The translations under genes and the position numbers were made by a program. 64,000 nt of DNA from Sphingomonas sp. PP-CE-1G-424 (GTDB lineage Bacteria > Pseudomonadota > Alphaproteobacteria > Sphingomonadales > Sphingomonadaceae): positions 744,001-808,000 of the forward strand of contig NZ_SLXW01000003.1 of NCBI RefSeq assembly GCF_004341085.1. Direction: 5' to 3'. Shown here in pieces: positions 46,734 to 56,542 of this stretch (its first letter is position 1; each line of letters starts with the position of its first letter). The notes beneath the pieces are model-generated. The model searched no databases. It was given only the letters and a program-made list of their open reading frames with translations, and was not told the origin of the DNA.

Positions 46734-47954
46734 GTGAAAATCGCTGAACCTGCCGCGCACGGCTTCGATGCGAGCCGGTTGGCGGCGATCGATACGCTGC
46801 TCCAGACGCGCTACATCGATTCGGGCAAGCTGCCGAACGCGCAATTGCTGATCGCGCGCGACGGCGAGATCGTCCATTTCTCGCATGCGGGCGCGGCGCG
46901 TGAGGGCGGCAAGAGCGTCGACGAGGGATCGCTGTTCCGGATCGCGTCGATGACCAAGCCGATCACCTCGGTCGCGTTCATGATGCTGGTCGAGCAGGGC
47001 CTCGTCGCGGTCGATACGCCGGTCCACCACGTGCTGCCCGAGTTCAAGGATATCGGCGTCTATGATGGCGGCGGTGGCGGCGTGCCGTTCGTGACCAAGC
47101 CGACGGCCGAGCCGATGCGGATGATCGACCTGCTCCGCCACACCTCGGGGCTGACGTATAGTTTCCAGAACCGGTCGAATGTCGATGCCGCGTACCGCGA
47201 GGGCAAGATCGAGGGCTGGCACGGCGGCTATGACCTCGACGGCTTCATCGGCGCGCTGGCGAAGATCCCGCTCGAATTCTCGCCAGGCACCGCGTGGAAT
47301 TATTCGGTCGCGACCGACGTGCTTGGCGCGGTCGTGCAGCGCGTGTCGGGCCTGCCGCTCGACCAGTTCTTCAACGAGCGCATCTTCGCGCCGCTTAAGA
47401 TGGACGACACCTTCTTCCAGGTTCCCTCCGAGAAGCTCGACCGCCTGACGGACTGCTACACGCTCGCGCCGGGCAAGGGCCGCCTGATGTACGATCGCGG
47501 CGCGGAGAGCGCATGGAGCCGTCAGCCGAAGCTCGTGTCCGGCGGCGGCGGCCTCGTCTCAACCGCGCTCGATTACCACCGTTTCAACACGATGCTGCTC
47601 AAAGGTGGCGAACTCGACGGCGCGCGCATCCTCGGGCGCAAGACTCTTGACCTGATGACGCAGAACCATCTGCCTGGAAAATCCGATCTCGCGACGATGT
47701 CGAAGTCGCTGTTCAGCGAGGCGTCCAACGCCGGTACCGGGTTCGGGCTCGGGTTCGCGATCACCGACGACGTCGCGAAGACGATGGTGCCGGGGTCGAA
47801 GGGCGAATATTACTGGGGAGGCATGTTCTCGACCGCGTTCTTCGTCGACCCTGCCGAACGCCTGTCGATGGTGTTCATGACGCAGCTTTCGCCGAGCAGT
47901 TTCTATCCCATCCGTCGCGAGCTGAAGACGATGATCTACGCGGCGATGACCTAA
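46734..47954 (+). CDS. Serine hydrolase, beta-lactamase/class C-like (esterase EstB type)
   Basis: 406 aa, no signal peptide. The S-x-x-K nucleophile motif is in [12 protein letters not shown], the Tyr motif in WNYSVATD and a Gly-rich third element in [11 protein letters not shown]. Such cytoplasmic relatives of class C beta-lactamases act on esters or short peptides; a beta-lactamase role is unlikely. GTG 46734 is used because no ATG is in frame before AEPAAHGFD. It precedes the FadJ-type gene in the same direction, after an inverted-repeat element. Confidence 0.85.
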   Translation: MKIAEPAAHGFDASRLAAIDTLLQTRYIDSGKLPNAQLLIARDGEIVHFSHAGAAREGGKSVDEGSLFRIASMTKPITSVAFMMLVEQGLVAVDTPVHHVLPEFKDIGVYDGGGGGVPFVTKPTAEPMRMIDLLRHTSGLTYSFQNRSNVDAAYREGKIEGWHGGYDLDGFIGALAKIPLEFSPGTAWNYSVATDVLGAVVQRVSGLPLDQFFNERIFAPLKMDDTFFQVPSEKLDRLTDCYTLAPGKGRLMYDRGAESAWSRQPKLVSGGGGLVSTALDYHRFNTMLLKGGELDGARILGRKTLDLMTQNHLPGKSDLATMSKSLFSEASNAGTGFGLGFAITDDVAKTMVPGSKGEYYWGGMFSTAFFVDPAERLSMVFMTQLSPSSFYPIRRELKTMIYAAMT

Positions 47955-47975
47955 CCCACGCATACGAACTTACCC

Positions 47976-48040
47976 CGTCACCCCAGCGGAAGCTGGGGTC
48001 TCCCGGTTACGAGGAGATACCAGCTTCCGCTGGTATGACG
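47976..48040. repeat. Inverted-repeat element, CACCCCAGCGGAAGCTGGGG family
   Basis: Left arm about 47976-48002 is a hairpin (CCCCAGC-GGAA-GCTGGGG) and the right arm about 48016-48040 (GATACCAGCTTCCGCTGGTA) is its diverged complement. The spacer is only about 13 bp. Relative of the element at 32354-32435. Confidence 0.8.
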
Positions 48041-48063
48041 ATCAAATAGCAGGAGACTTGCCA

Positions 48064-50100
48064 ATGTCCTCGACCAGCCCGATCCGCACCGAACGCCATG
48101 ACGACGTGCTCGTCATCATCTCGAACAATCCCCCCGTCAACGCGCTCGGCGCCGCGGTCCGGCAGGGTCTCGAAGCGGCGATCAAGGACGGCGTGAACGA
48201 CGACAGCATCACCGCGATGGTGATCCGCTGCGACGGCCGCACGTTCTTCGCGGGCGCGGACATCACCGAGTTCGGCAAGGAAATGGTCGAGCCCGGCCTG
48301 CCCACCGTCGTCGACATGATCGAGGCCTCGTCGAAGCCCGTCGTCGCGGCGATCCACGGCACCGCGCTCGGCGGTGGCTGCGAGGTCACGCTCGGCTGCC
48401 ATTACCGCATCGCCGTCCCCTCGGCGAAGATCGGCACGCCCGAAGTGAAGCTGGGCCTGCTGCCTGGTGCGGGCGGCACGCAGCGCATCCCGCGGATCGC
48501 CGGCGTAAAGCTCGCGCTGGAGATGACCGCGAAGGGTGATCCGATCTCCGCCAAGAAGGCACTCGACGCCGGGCTAATCGACAAGATCGTCGGCGAGGGT
48601 TCGCTTGAGGCGGACGCGGTCGCCTTCGCACGCGAGATCGCGACGAAGCGCCCCCTGCCCCGTGCGTCCGAGAAGACCGCGCAGGCCGATCCCGATGCAG
48701 TCGCCGCGTTCAAGAAGGAAAACGCCCGCCGTTTCCGTAACTTCGACGCGCCAACCGCCAATATCGCGTGCGTCGAGAAGGCTGCCGACGGTTCCAGCTT
48801 CGAGGAAGGCATCGCGTTCGAACGCCAGGAGTTCATGAAGCTCATGATGGGCGTGCAGTCTGCAGCCCAGCGTCACATCTTCTTCGCTGAGCGCCAGGCG
48901 GCCAAGATCGACGACGTCCCTGCTGACACCAAGCTGCGCGAGATCAAGCGCGTCGGCGTGATCGGCGCAGGCACGATGGGCGGCGGCATCTCGATGAACT
49001 TCCTGTCCGCGGGCATCCCCGTGACGATCGTCGAGATGCAGCAGGAGGCGCTCGACCGCGGCACCGGCGTCGTGCGGAAGAACTACGAGGCGACTGCCGC
49101 GAAGGGCCGGATCAAGCCCGAGCAGGTCGAGCAGGCGATGGGCGCGCTGAAGCCGACTCTGGACTTCGCCGATCTGGCGGAATGCGACCTGATCATCGAG
49201 GCGGTGTACGAGACGATGAAGGTGAAGAAGGAGATTTTTACCAAGCTCGACGCGATCGCCAAGCCGGGCGCGATCCTGGCGTCGAACACCTCGTATCTGG
49301 ATATCGACGCGATCGCGGCGTGCACCAAGCGGCCCCAGGACGTGGTCGGCATGCACTTCTTCTCGCCCGCCAACGTGATGAAATTGCTCGAGGTAGTACG
49401 CGGCGACAAGACCGCGGACGACGTGCTGGCGACCGTCATGGCGCTCGCGAAGAAGATCAAGAAGGTCGCCGTGGTGGCAGGCGTCACCTACGGCTTCATC
49501 GGCAATCGCATGCTGATGCCGCGGCAGGTGGAGGCGACCAAGCTGCTGCTGGAAGGCGGGAGCCCGGAGCAGATCGACAAGGTCCATGTCGCGTTCGGGA
49601 TGCCGATGGGGCCGTTTCAGATGAGCGACTTGGCGGGCGTCGACATCGGCTGGCACCGCGATCCGAGCCGAATCGAGAACATCCGCGATGCGCTGGCGGC
49701 GGAGAACCGCTGGGGCCAGAAGACCAAGGCGGGCTTCTACGATTACGACGAGAAGCGGACGCCGTCGAACTCTGCGCGGGTCACCGAGATCATCGACGAT
49801 TTCCGCAAGAAATCGGGCGTCACGCCGCGCGAGATCAGCGACGAGGAGATCGTCGTGCGGACGCTCTACACCATGGTCAACGAAGGCGCACTGATCCTCG
49901 AAGAGGGCAAGGCACAACGCGCGTCCGACGTCGATGTGGTGTGGATCTATGGCTATGGCTGGCCGGTGTACCGCGGCGGCCCGATGTTCTGGGCGCAGTC
50001 CGAGGGCTTAGCCAAGGTTGTCGCGGGCTTGGAGAAATACGGGTTCCCGGTGGCGAAGTCGCTGAAGGACGCGGCGGCATCGGGCGGTCGGCTGAAGTGA
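48064..50100 (+). CDS. FadJ-type enoyl-CoA hydratase / 3-hydroxyacyl-CoA dehydrogenase
   Basis: 678 aa bifunctional beta-oxidation enzyme. Residues 1-190 are a crotonase domain ([29 protein letters not shown] with the catalytic Glu region; [18 protein letters not shown]). Residues about 295-470 are the NAD-binding domain ([16 protein letters not shown]), with the catalytic His in [17 protein letters not shown], followed by the two C-terminal HAD domains. AGGAG at 48051-48055 sits 8 nt before ATG 48064. Adjacent amidase and acyl-CoA dehydrogenases suggest a catabolic operon. Confidence 0.94.
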   Translation: MSSTSPIRTERHDDVLVIISNNPPVNALGAAVRQGLEAAIKDGVNDDSITAMVIRCDGRTFFAGADITEFGKEMVEPGLPTVVDMIEASSKPVVAAIHGTALGGGCEVTLGCHYRIAVPSAKIGTPEVKLGLLPGAGGTQRIPRIAGVKLALEMTAKGDPISAKKALDAGLIDKIVGEGSLEADAVAFAREIATKRPLPRASEKTAQADPDAVAAFKKENARRFRNFDAPTANIACVEKAADGSSFEEGIAFERQEFMKLMMGVQSAAQRHIFFAERQAAKIDDVPADTKLREIKRVGVIGAGTMGGGISMNFLSAGIPVTIVEMQQEALDRGTGVVRKNYEATAAKGRIKPEQVEQAMGALKPTLDFADLAECDLIIEAVYETMKVKKEIFTKLDAIAKPGAILASNTSYLDIDAIAACTKRPQDVVGMHFFSPANVMKLLEVVRGDKTADDVLATVMALAKKIKKVAVVAGVTYGFIGNRMLMPRQVEATKLLLEGGSPEQIDKVHVAFGMPMGPFQMSDLAGVDIGWHRDPSRIENIRDALAAENRWGQKTKAGFYDYDEKRTPSNSARVTEIIDDFRKKSGVTPREISDEEIVVRTLYTMVNEGALILEEGKAQRASDVDVVWIYGYGWPVYRGGPMFWAQSEGLAKVVAGLEKYGFPVAKSLKDAAASGGRLK

Positions 50101-50137
50101 TCGGTCGCGGTCGTTTCTTTCGGGTAACCGCACGCTG

Positions 50138-51442
50138 ATGGAGCGGTCCGCGCTCCAGACCGCGGCGGCGATCCGTGCGCGCGAAACGACCGCGCTCGCC
50201 GAGTGCGACGCGGCGATCGCGCGGATCGAGGCGCGCGACGGTGCGATAAACGCCGTCGTCGTCCGCGATTTCGCGCGAGCACGGGAGGCTGCACGGGCGC
50301 TCGACGCGGAAGGTCCGAACGACCGGCCGCTGTTCGGCGTGCCGATGACGGTGAAGGAATCGTTCGACGTTGCCGGCCTGCCGACGAGCTGGGGCGTCGG
50401 GGTCCACCGCGACAATATCGTCGACCGTGATGCCGTAGCCGTCACGCGACTGAAGGCGGCGGGTGCGGTGATCCTCGGCAAGACCAACGTGCCGGTGCGA
50501 CTGAGCGACTGGCAGGCGGACAACCCTATCCATGGCCGGACGAATCATCCCATCGATCCGACGCTGACACCCGGCGGATCGTCGGGTGGTGCCGCGGCGG
50601 CGCTCGCGTCGGGGATGGTACCGCTTGAGCTCGGCTCCGATATCGGCGGCTCGATCCGCGTGCCGGCCGCGTTCTGCGGCGTCTGGGGGCACAAGCCGAC
50701 CTATGGCGCCTTGTCCGACATCGGCCACCGCGTGCCCGGCACCGATGGTGCGAGTGCGGCTCTCGGCGTGATCGGACCGCTCGCGCGCAATCCGGAGGAT
50801 CTGGCCCTTGCGCTCGACGTTCTAGCCGATCTTCCGCTGCCTCGCCTGAGCGTCGACCTTGCCCGACCACGCATCCTGCTGCTCACCGCGCATCCCGCGG
50901 CACGCGTGGATGCGTCGATCGTATCGGCGATCGAGCATGTCGGTGAGGCGCTGGGCTTCTCTGGCGCAACCGTTTCACATGCCGAGCCACCGATCGACCT
51001 CGCCGCGCAGCATGCCGACTATATGCGGATGCTCGGCATCGCGATGACACGCGGTGGCCCGGCACGCGACGGCAAGGTGGCGACGCTGTCGCAATGGTTC
51101 GACCTGCTCGATTCGCAGGCGCGACTGCAGCGCGCATGGGGCGCGCTGTTCGAAGAGTTCGACGCGGTGATCGCGCCGGCGAGCGGCGTGAACGCCTTCC
51201 CGCACATCGCCGAGCGCAACGTCGCGCGGCGGACGCTGTCGATCGACGGCGAGGATACCCCGTTCGGCGTCCAGTTCGCCTGGGCGGGCCTCGCCACCTT
51301 CCCCAATCTGCCCGCGACTAGCGTGCCCGTCGGGACCGACCCGCGCGGCCTGCCGATCGGCGTGCAGGTCATCACCAACCGTTACCGCGACCACGACGCG
51401 ATCGCCGTCGCCGCGCTGTGCAATCGACTAAGCAGGAGCTGA
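50138..51442 (+). CDS. Amidase (amidase-signature family)
   Basis: 434 aa. The Ser-cisSer-Lys triad is recognisable: Lys in FGVPMTVKESFDVAGLP, the Gly/Ser block TPGGSSGGAAAALASGMVPLELGSDIGGSIRVPAAFCG. The substrate is unknown; family members hydrolyse amides of aliphatic or aryl acids, or act as GatA. It is not GatA: no gatB/gatC are nearby and the specificity region differs. It follows the FadJ-type gene by 37 bp and precedes an acyl-CoA dehydrogenase by 4 bp, so it is probably in the same operon. Confidence 0.88.
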   Translation: MERSALQTAAAIRARETTALAECDAAIARIEARDGAINAVVVRDFARAREAARALDAEGPNDRPLFGVPMTVKESFDVAGLPTSWGVGVHRDNIVDRDAVAVTRLKAAGAVILGKTNVPVRLSDWQADNPIHGRTNHPIDPTLTPGGSSGGAAAALASGMVPLELGSDIGGSIRVPAAFCGVWGHKPTYGALSDIGHRVPGTDGASAALGVIGPLARNPEDLALALDVLADLPLPRLSVDLARPRILLLTAHPAARVDASIVSAIEHVGEALGFSGATVSHAEPPIDLAAQHADYMRMLGIAMTRGGPARDGKVATLSQWFDLLDSQARLQRAWGALFEEFDAVIAPASGVNAFPHIAERNVARRTLSIDGEDTPFGVQFAWAGLATFPNLPATSVPVGTDPRGLPIGVQVITNRYRDHDAIAVAALCNRLSRS

Positions 51443-51446
51443 TCCG

Positions 51447-52628
51447 ATGTCCGACCTCGACACTTTCCGGTCCGAAACGCGTGCTTGGCTCGCGGAGAAT
51501 TGCCCGCCCGAGATGCGCAAGCCCGTGCGCTTGGAGGACGATGTCTGCTGGGGCGGGCGCCAGTTCAAGCCTTCGAGTCCTGCGCAAAAGGAATGGCTCG
51601 ACAAGATGGCGGCGAAGGGCTGGACCGTGCCCGACTGGCCTAAGGCCTATGGCGGCGGTGGATTGTCGCCCGCGGAGACGAAGATTCTGCGCGAAGAGAT
51701 GGCTGCAATAAAGGCACGCAACCCGCTCAATTCGTTCGGGATTTCGATGCTTGGGCCGGCATTGCTCAAATACGGCACCGAGGAGCAGAAGCTTGATCAC
51801 CTGACCAAGATCGCGCGCGGCGAGATCCGCTGGTGCCAGGGGTATTCGGAGCCGAATGCGGGGTCCGACCTTGCCGGGCTCGCGACCTCGGCGGAGGACA
51901 AGGGCGACCATTATCTCGTCAACGGGCAGAAGGTGTGGACGTCCTATGCCGACAAGGCGGACTGGATCTTCTGCCTCGTCCGTACCGACAAGACGTCGAA
52001 ACAGGGCGGGATCAGCTTCGTGCTGTTCGACATGGCCTCGCCCGGAGTGTCGACCAAGCCGATCCTGCTGATCAGCGGCAATTCGCCGTTCTGCGAAACG
52101 TTCTTCGACAATGTCGCGGTGCCCAAGGTCAACCGCGTCTACGAGGAGAACAAGGGCTGGGACGTCGCGAAATACCTGCTTGGCCACGAGCGCGAGATGA
52201 TCTCGGGGATGGGGTTGGCGTCGAGCGGCGGCAATCCGTTGATCGACGGGGCGATCGCGACCGTGGGTCTTGGGCATGACGGGCGGCTGGCCGATCCGTT
52301 GCTGCGTGCTTCGATCGCGTTGTTCGAGGTGCGGGCGAAGGCGTTCGGGGCGATGTCCGAGCGGTTCATCGACGAGTTGAAGGCGGGCAAGGCGCACCCA
52401 GCTCAGCCGAGCATGATGAAATATTACGGGACCGAGCTGAACAAGGGTCGGTACGAATTGATGATGGCGGCGGGCGGGTCGGATGCGCTCGAATGGGACA
52501 GCGATCGGTCGCGCGGCGGGGCGATCCCGCGGTCGTGGCTGCGGACCAAGGCGAACTCGATCGAGGGCGGGACCAGCGAGATCCAGCTCAACATCATCGC
52601 CAAGCGGATTTTGGAACTGCCGGCATAA
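51447..52628 (+). CDS. Acyl-CoA dehydrogenase (FadE-type, subunit-like)
   Basis: 393 aa FAD-dependent dehydrogenase. Typical blocks are WCQGYSEPNAGSDLAGLAT (FAD/substrate), GQKVWTSYADKADW and, at the C-terminus, RTKANSIEGGTSEIQLNIIAKRILELPA. AGGAG precedes ATG 51447. A second, shorter acyl-CoA dehydrogenase follows after an inverted repeat; pairs of this kind often form alpha2beta2 enzymes acting on bulky (steroid-like or aryl) CoA esters. That pairing is inferred. Confidence 0.93.
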   Translation: MSDLDTFRSETRAWLAENCPPEMRKPVRLEDDVCWGGRQFKPSSPAQKEWLDKMAAKGWTVPDWPKAYGGGGLSPAETKILREEMAAIKARNPLNSFGISMLGPALLKYGTEEQKLDHLTKIARGEIRWCQGYSEPNAGSDLAGLATSAEDKGDHYLVNGQKVWTSYADKADWIFCLVRTDKTSKQGGISFVLFDMASPGVSTKPILLISGNSPFCETFFDNVAVPKVNRVYEENKGWDVAKYLLGHEREMISGMGLASSGGNPLIDGAIATVGLGHDGRLADPLLRASIALFEVRAKAFGAMSERFIDELKAGKAHPAQPSMMKYYGTELNKGRYELMMAAGGSDALEWDSDRSRGGAIPRSWLRTKANSIEGGTSEIQLNIIAKRILELPA

Positions 52629-52630
52629 AT

Positions 52631-52744
52631 CCCTCGCCCCTTCGGGGAGAGGGTGCCGCAGCGAAACTAAGGCGGGAGAGAGGGGGCTCGGACGGTCCGA
52701 CCCAACAGCCCCTCACCCCGACCCTCTCCCCGACGGGGAGAGGG
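52631..52744. repeat. Inverted-repeat element, CCCTCTCCCCGACGGGGAGA family
   Basis: Left arm about 52631-52655 (CCCTCGCCCCTTCGGGGAGA) and right arm about 52714-52744 (ACCCTCTCCCCGACGGGGAG) each fold as hairpins and are complementary; spacer about 58 bp. It lies between two acyl-CoA dehydrogenase genes of the same operon. Confidence 0.8.
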
Positions 52745-52761
52745 AGCAGAAGGACGAAGAC

Positions 52762-53889
52762 ATGCCACTGTATCTAGACGACGACCAGACCGTCCTTCAG
52801 GACACCATTCGCGATTTCGTCGCCGAGCACGCGCCCGTCAGCCACATGCGGGCGTTGCGCGATGCCAACGACGCGACCGGCTTCTCGCGCGACCTGTGGA
52901 AGCAGTTCGCGGAAATGGGCTTTACCGGCATCCTGATCGGCGAGGACCAAGGCGGGCTCGGGCTCGGGCATGTCGAGGCGGGCGTGGTGCTGGAGGAAAT
53001 CGGCCGCAACCTGTCCCCCTCCCCGTTCCTCTACACCGCGGTCGCGGCGGTCGAGGCCTTGAAGGGCACGGCGCAGGCCGATCGCTGGTTCCCCGGGATC
53101 ATCGCCGGCGAGACCGTCGCCGCACTGGCGATCGACGAGGGCGCCAAGCACCGCGATACCGTCGCGATGAAGGCCGAACGCTCGGGTAACGGGTTCAAGC
53201 TGACCGGCGCCAAGCGGTTCGTCACGCACGGCCACACCGCCGACTTGATCATCGTCGCCGCGCGTACCGGAGGGTCGGACAACGACACGGACGGTATCAC
53301 GCTGTTCGCCGTGCCGAAAGATGCCGCAGGACTGACGGCAAACGCCGAACGCCTCGCGGATTCGAGCTTGGCCGCGCGGCTCGAGTTCGAGGGCGTCGTG
53401 GTCGATGCGGATGCGGTGATCGGCGAGGTCGATGCGGGGCGTACGCCGCTTGATCGGCTGTTGCGCGCAGGGCGGACCGGGGCTTCGGCGGAGCTGCTCG
53501 GCGTCGGTGGCGGGGCGATGGACATGACGATCGGCTACATGAAGGAGCGCAAGCAGTTCGGGACGCTGATCGGCAGCTTCCAGGCGCTCCAGCACCGTGC
53601 GGCGCATCTGTATTCGGAAATGGAAGTGGCGCGTGCCGCCGTCCTCAAGGCGCAGCAGTTGCTCGATCAGGGCAGCGACCGCGCGGACCAGGCAGTGTCG
53701 GTCGCCAAGGCTATGACCGCGCTGGCGACCACGCTCAGCGTGCAGGAGGGCATCCAGATGCACGGCGGAATCGGCATGACCGACGAGTACGACATCGGCT
53801 TCTACATGAAGCGCGCGCGGGTGCTGGCGGAGATGTTCGGCGATGCCAACTTCCATGCGGACCGACTGGCGGTAGCCGCTGGGTATTGA
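52762..53889 (+). CDS. Acyl-CoA dehydrogenase, second of the pair
   Basis: 375 aa. N-terminal helical domain (LDDDQTVLQDTIRDFVAEHAP), GEDQGGLGLGHVEAGVVLEEIGR, FAD region FKLTGAKRFVTHGHTAD and C-terminal GIQMHGGIGMTDEYDIGFYMKRAR. ATG 52762 begins after the inverted repeat; the open frame upstream is the repeat itself. It is shorter than the first copy and differs in the loop motifs, consistent with a subunit of a heteromeric enzyme. Confidence 0.92.
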   Translation: MPLYLDDDQTVLQDTIRDFVAEHAPVSHMRALRDANDATGFSRDLWKQFAEMGFTGILIGEDQGGLGLGHVEAGVVLEEIGRNLSPSPFLYTAVAAVEALKGTAQADRWFPGIIAGETVAALAIDEGAKHRDTVAMKAERSGNGFKLTGAKRFVTHGHTADLIIVAARTGGSDNDTDGITLFAVPKDAAGLTANAERLADSSLAARLEFEGVVVDADAVIGEVDAGRTPLDRLLRAGRTGASAELLGVGGGAMDMTIGYMKERKQFGTLIGSFQALQHRAAHLYSEMEVARAAVLKAQQLLDQGSDRADQAVSVAKAMTALATTLSVQEGIQMHGGIGMTDEYDIGFYMKRARVLAEMFGDANFHADRLAVAAGY

Positions 53890-53899
53890 CCGTAGGGTG

Positions 53900-53949
53900 T
53901 CCCCCCGCGAAGGCGGGCGCCCAGTCTGGGCTCCCGCCTTCGCGGGAGA
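53900..53949. repeat. Inverted-repeat element, CCCGCGAAGGCGGG family (copy 1)
   Basis: TCCCCCCGCGAAGGCGGGCG..CCAG mirrors CTGGG..CTCCCGCCTTCGCGGGAGA with almost no spacer, so it is a 50-bp near-perfect palindrome with hairpin arms. A second copy is at 59796-59846. Confidence 0.85.
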
Positions 53950-53962
53950 ACAAGGAAGTTAG

Positions 53963-54850
53963 ATGACCGCGGAAACTGCCGAAACGTCGCCCAAAGCACT
54001 CGCAACGGGTCTCGTCGACTTGCTCGAAATCGAGGAGGTCGACACCGATCTCTATGTTGGCAAGCGCCAGCCCGGTGGGGTCGGGCGCGTGTTCGGCGGG
54101 CAGGTGATCGCGCAGGCGCTTCAGGCCGCCCAACGCTCGACCGAAGGCCCCAAGGCGGCGCACTCGCTGCACGCGTATTTCATGCGCCCGGGGAACGAAG
54201 ACTATCCGATCGTCTACCGCGTCGTCCGCGATTTCGAGGGTCGCAGTTTCGCGACACGCCGCGTGATCGCGATGCAGAAGGGCCAGCCGATCCTCAACAT
54301 GGCGGCGTCGTTCCAAATGCCCGAGGAAGGCCTGCACCATCAGGACGCCATGCCCGACGTCCCCGCGCCCGAAACGCTCCGCTCGGACCGAGATCTGCGG
54401 CTCGAAAATATCGACGGCATCCCCGAGAAATTCCGCGCGCACATGCTGCGGTGGCGGCCGATCGAAGTGCGCCCGGTCAACCCGCGCAGCTGGATCGACC
54501 CTGTCCCGCAGGAACCGCACTACGCCAACTGGTTCCGCCTAGTCGCACCGATCGGCGACGATCCGGCGATGCACCGCGCGATCCTCGCCTACGCATCGGA
54601 TATGGCGCTGCTCGGCACCGCGCTGTTGCCGCACGGCAAGAACTGGATCACGCCGGGCCTACAGACCGCCAGTCTCGACCATTCGCTCTGGCTGCACGAG
54701 GATTTCCGCGCCGACGACTGGCTGCTCTATGCGTGCGACAGCCCATGGTCGGGCCACGCGCGCGGCTTCAACCGTGGCAAGATCTACGCACGAGACGGTC
54801 GCCTCGTCGCCAGCGTCGCGCAGGAAGGCCTGATCCGCATGCGCCAGTAA
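53963..54850 (+). CDS. tesB: Acyl-CoA thioesterase II
   Basis: 295 aa double-hotdog thioesterase that hydrolyses acyl-CoA to free acid and CoA. Conserved sites: GRVFGGQVIAQAL, HSLHAYFMRPG, the catalytic Asp213 (AYASDM), Thr235 (GLQTASLDHSLW) and Gln287 (ASVAQEGLIR). It follows the acyl-CoA dehydrogenase pair and the compact palindromic repeat, as the last forward gene before convergent genes. Confidence 0.93.
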   Translation: MTAETAETSPKALATGLVDLLEIEEVDTDLYVGKRQPGGVGRVFGGQVIAQALQAAQRSTEGPKAAHSLHAYFMRPGNEDYPIVYRVVRDFEGRSFATRRVIAMQKGQPILNMAASFQMPEEGLHHQDAMPDVPAPETLRSDRDLRLENIDGIPEKFRAHMLRWRPIEVRPVNPRSWIDPVPQEPHYANWFRLVAPIGDDPAMHRAILAYASDMALLGTALLPHGKNWITPGLQTASLDHSLWLHEDFRADDWLLYACDSPWSGHARGFNRGKIYARDGRLVASVAQEGLIRMRQ

Positions 54851-54859
54851 CCCGCGCGG

Positions 54860-56542
54860 TTACTTGCGCACCCAGACCTTCTCGCCACCGATCCACGTCT
54901 CGCTGACCTTGGTCGCGCGCAGGTCGGTCGGCGAGGCGAGGGTAGGATCCTTGTCGACGACGATGAAGTCCGCGCGCTGACCCGGCGCCAAAGCACCGAA
55001 CTGCTTCTCGGCGAACCCGGCATAGGCGGCCGCACCCGTCATCGCCCACCACGCCTGTTCGCGTGTCACCAGCTCCTGCGGCTGCCACCCACCCTGCGGC
55101 TGGCCATCGGCATCCTGCCGCGTGAACGCCGCCGCCCAGGTCGCGAACGGATCGGGCTTCTCGACCGGGAAGTCGGTCCCGAACGCGAGCTTGGCGCCGT
55201 TGGTCAGCATCGATTTCCAAGCATAGGCGCCGACGAGCCGGTTCGGCCCGAGCCGCGCCTCCGCCATCTTCCAGTCGCTGGTCGCGTGCGTGGGCTGCAT
55301 CGACGCGATCGTGCCGTACTTGCCAAACCGCGGCAGGTCGCTCGGATCGACGATCTGCGCATGCTCGATCCGCCAGCGCCGATCGCCGGTATAGGTGTCG
55401 CTCTCGACCTGGATCGCGTCGAGCACTTCCTGGTTCGCCTTGTCGCCGATCGCGTGGACCGCGACCTGATAGCCGTCCATCGCCGCGCGGCTCATCTGGT
55501 TCTGGAGTTGCGCATCGGTCAGGAAGCCAAGGCCCGACTGACCCGGTGCGTCCGAATACGGCTTCAGCAGCCACGCGCCGCGCGATCCAAGCGCGCCGTC
55601 CGCATACAGCTTCACGCCGCCCATCCGCAGGCGATCGTTGTAGAGCCACGGTGTCGACCCCTTGCCGCCGATCCGGCTCGCGGTGTCGATCCCGAGCGCA
55701 TAGCTCATGATCCGCACACGAAGCCCGCCGATATCCGCCATCCGGCGATAGGTAAGCCAGTCATCGAGGGTGGTGCCCATGTCGGCGACAGCGGTGACGC
55801 CGTAGCCGAGCAGGATGCTTTGCGCGGTGAGGAACGCGGCGTCGCGCTCCTTTGGGAGGGGTTGCGGCACGACCTTCTCGATTAACGCCTGCGCGCCATC
55901 GACGAACACGCCCGCAGGGGCGCCACCGGTCTTCTCGATCCTGCCGCCAGACGGCGAGACCGTCGCATTCGTGACACCGGCCTCACGCATGGCCTCGCGG
56001 TTCGCCCAGCCGGCGTGGCCGTCGGCGCGCGACAGCCAGATCGGGTGGCCACCCGAGACGGATTCGAGATCGGCGGCGGTCGGGAAACGACCCAGCCCCC
56101 AGACCTCCTGGTTCCAGCCGCGCCCGAGGATCCACTTCCGATCGGGATTGCCCGCAATGTACGCGGAGATCCGCACCTTCGCCTCGTCGAGCGACTTGGT
56201 CATCGACAGATCGAGCGACAACGCGCCGAAGCCGAGTTCGAGGACATGGCCATGCGCATCGACGAAGCCCGGCAGCACCGTTTTGCCGCCCATGTCGACG
56301 CGCCAGTCGTAGAGCGGCTTGCCGGCGTTCTTTTTCAGCTCCTTGCGGCTGAGCTTGGGCGCTTCTTCGCCCGGCGGCACGAGCCGCGTCACACGCCCGT
56401 CCTTGTCGACCAGGATCGCCTTGAAGTGGATCACGCGGCCACCGTCGGCGACCGTGATGCCGTTGACGTTGTCGACGATCCCATCGGCAAAAGCTGGTGT
56501 GGAGAGCAGCGCGATCGCGGCTGCGGAAACCATCAGACGCAT
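54860..56542 (-). CDS. Exported amidohydrolase (YtcJ-like)
   Basis: 560 aa, signal peptide of about 19 residues (VSAAAIALLSTPAFA). The metal-dependent hydrolase barrel has H-x-H in VDAHGHVLE, Lys in GVKLYADGALGSRG, His in AVHAIGD, His in WRIEHAQ and Asp in FGTDFP. YtcJ/NfdA-like enzymes deformylate or hydrolyse amide or cyclic substrates; the true substrate is unknown. ATG 56542 (TGATG overlap with the upstream gene) precedes a more likely lipid-facing start at M4 (56533). It converges on tesB with 9 bp between stops. Confidence 0.88.
   Translation of the reverse strand: MRLMVSAAAIALLSTPAFADGIVDNVNGITVADGGRVIHFKAILVDKDGRVTRLVPPGEEAPKLSRKELKKNAGKPLYDWRVDMGGKTVLPGFVDAHGHVLELGFGALSLDLSMTKSLDEAKVRISAYIAGNPDRKWILGRGWNQEVWGLGRFPTAADLESVSGGHPIWLSRADGHAGWANREAMREAGVTNATVSPSGGRIEKTGGAPAGVFVDGAQALIEKVVPQPLPKERDAAFLTAQSILLGYGVTAVADMGTTLDDWLTYRRMADIGGLRVRIMSYALGIDTASRIGGKGSTPWLYNDRLRMGGVKLYADGALGSRGAWLLKPYSDAPGQSGLGFLTDAQLQNQMSRAAMDGYQVAVHAIGDKANQEVLDAIQVESDTYTGDRRWRIEHAQIVDPSDLPRFGKYGTIASMQPTHATSDWKMAEARLGPNRLVGAYAWKSMLTNGAKLAFGTDFPVEKPDPFATWAAAFTRQDADGQPQGGWQPQELVTREQAWWAMTGAAAYAGFAEKQFGALAPGQRADFIVVDKDPTLASPTDLRATKVSETWIGGEKVWVRK

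Noticed and set aside
46734..47954. Antibiotic-resistance class C beta-lactamase
   Set aside because: It has the S-x-x-K and Y-S-V motifs but no signal peptide and sits with CoA-ester genes; an esterase/peptidase is more likely.
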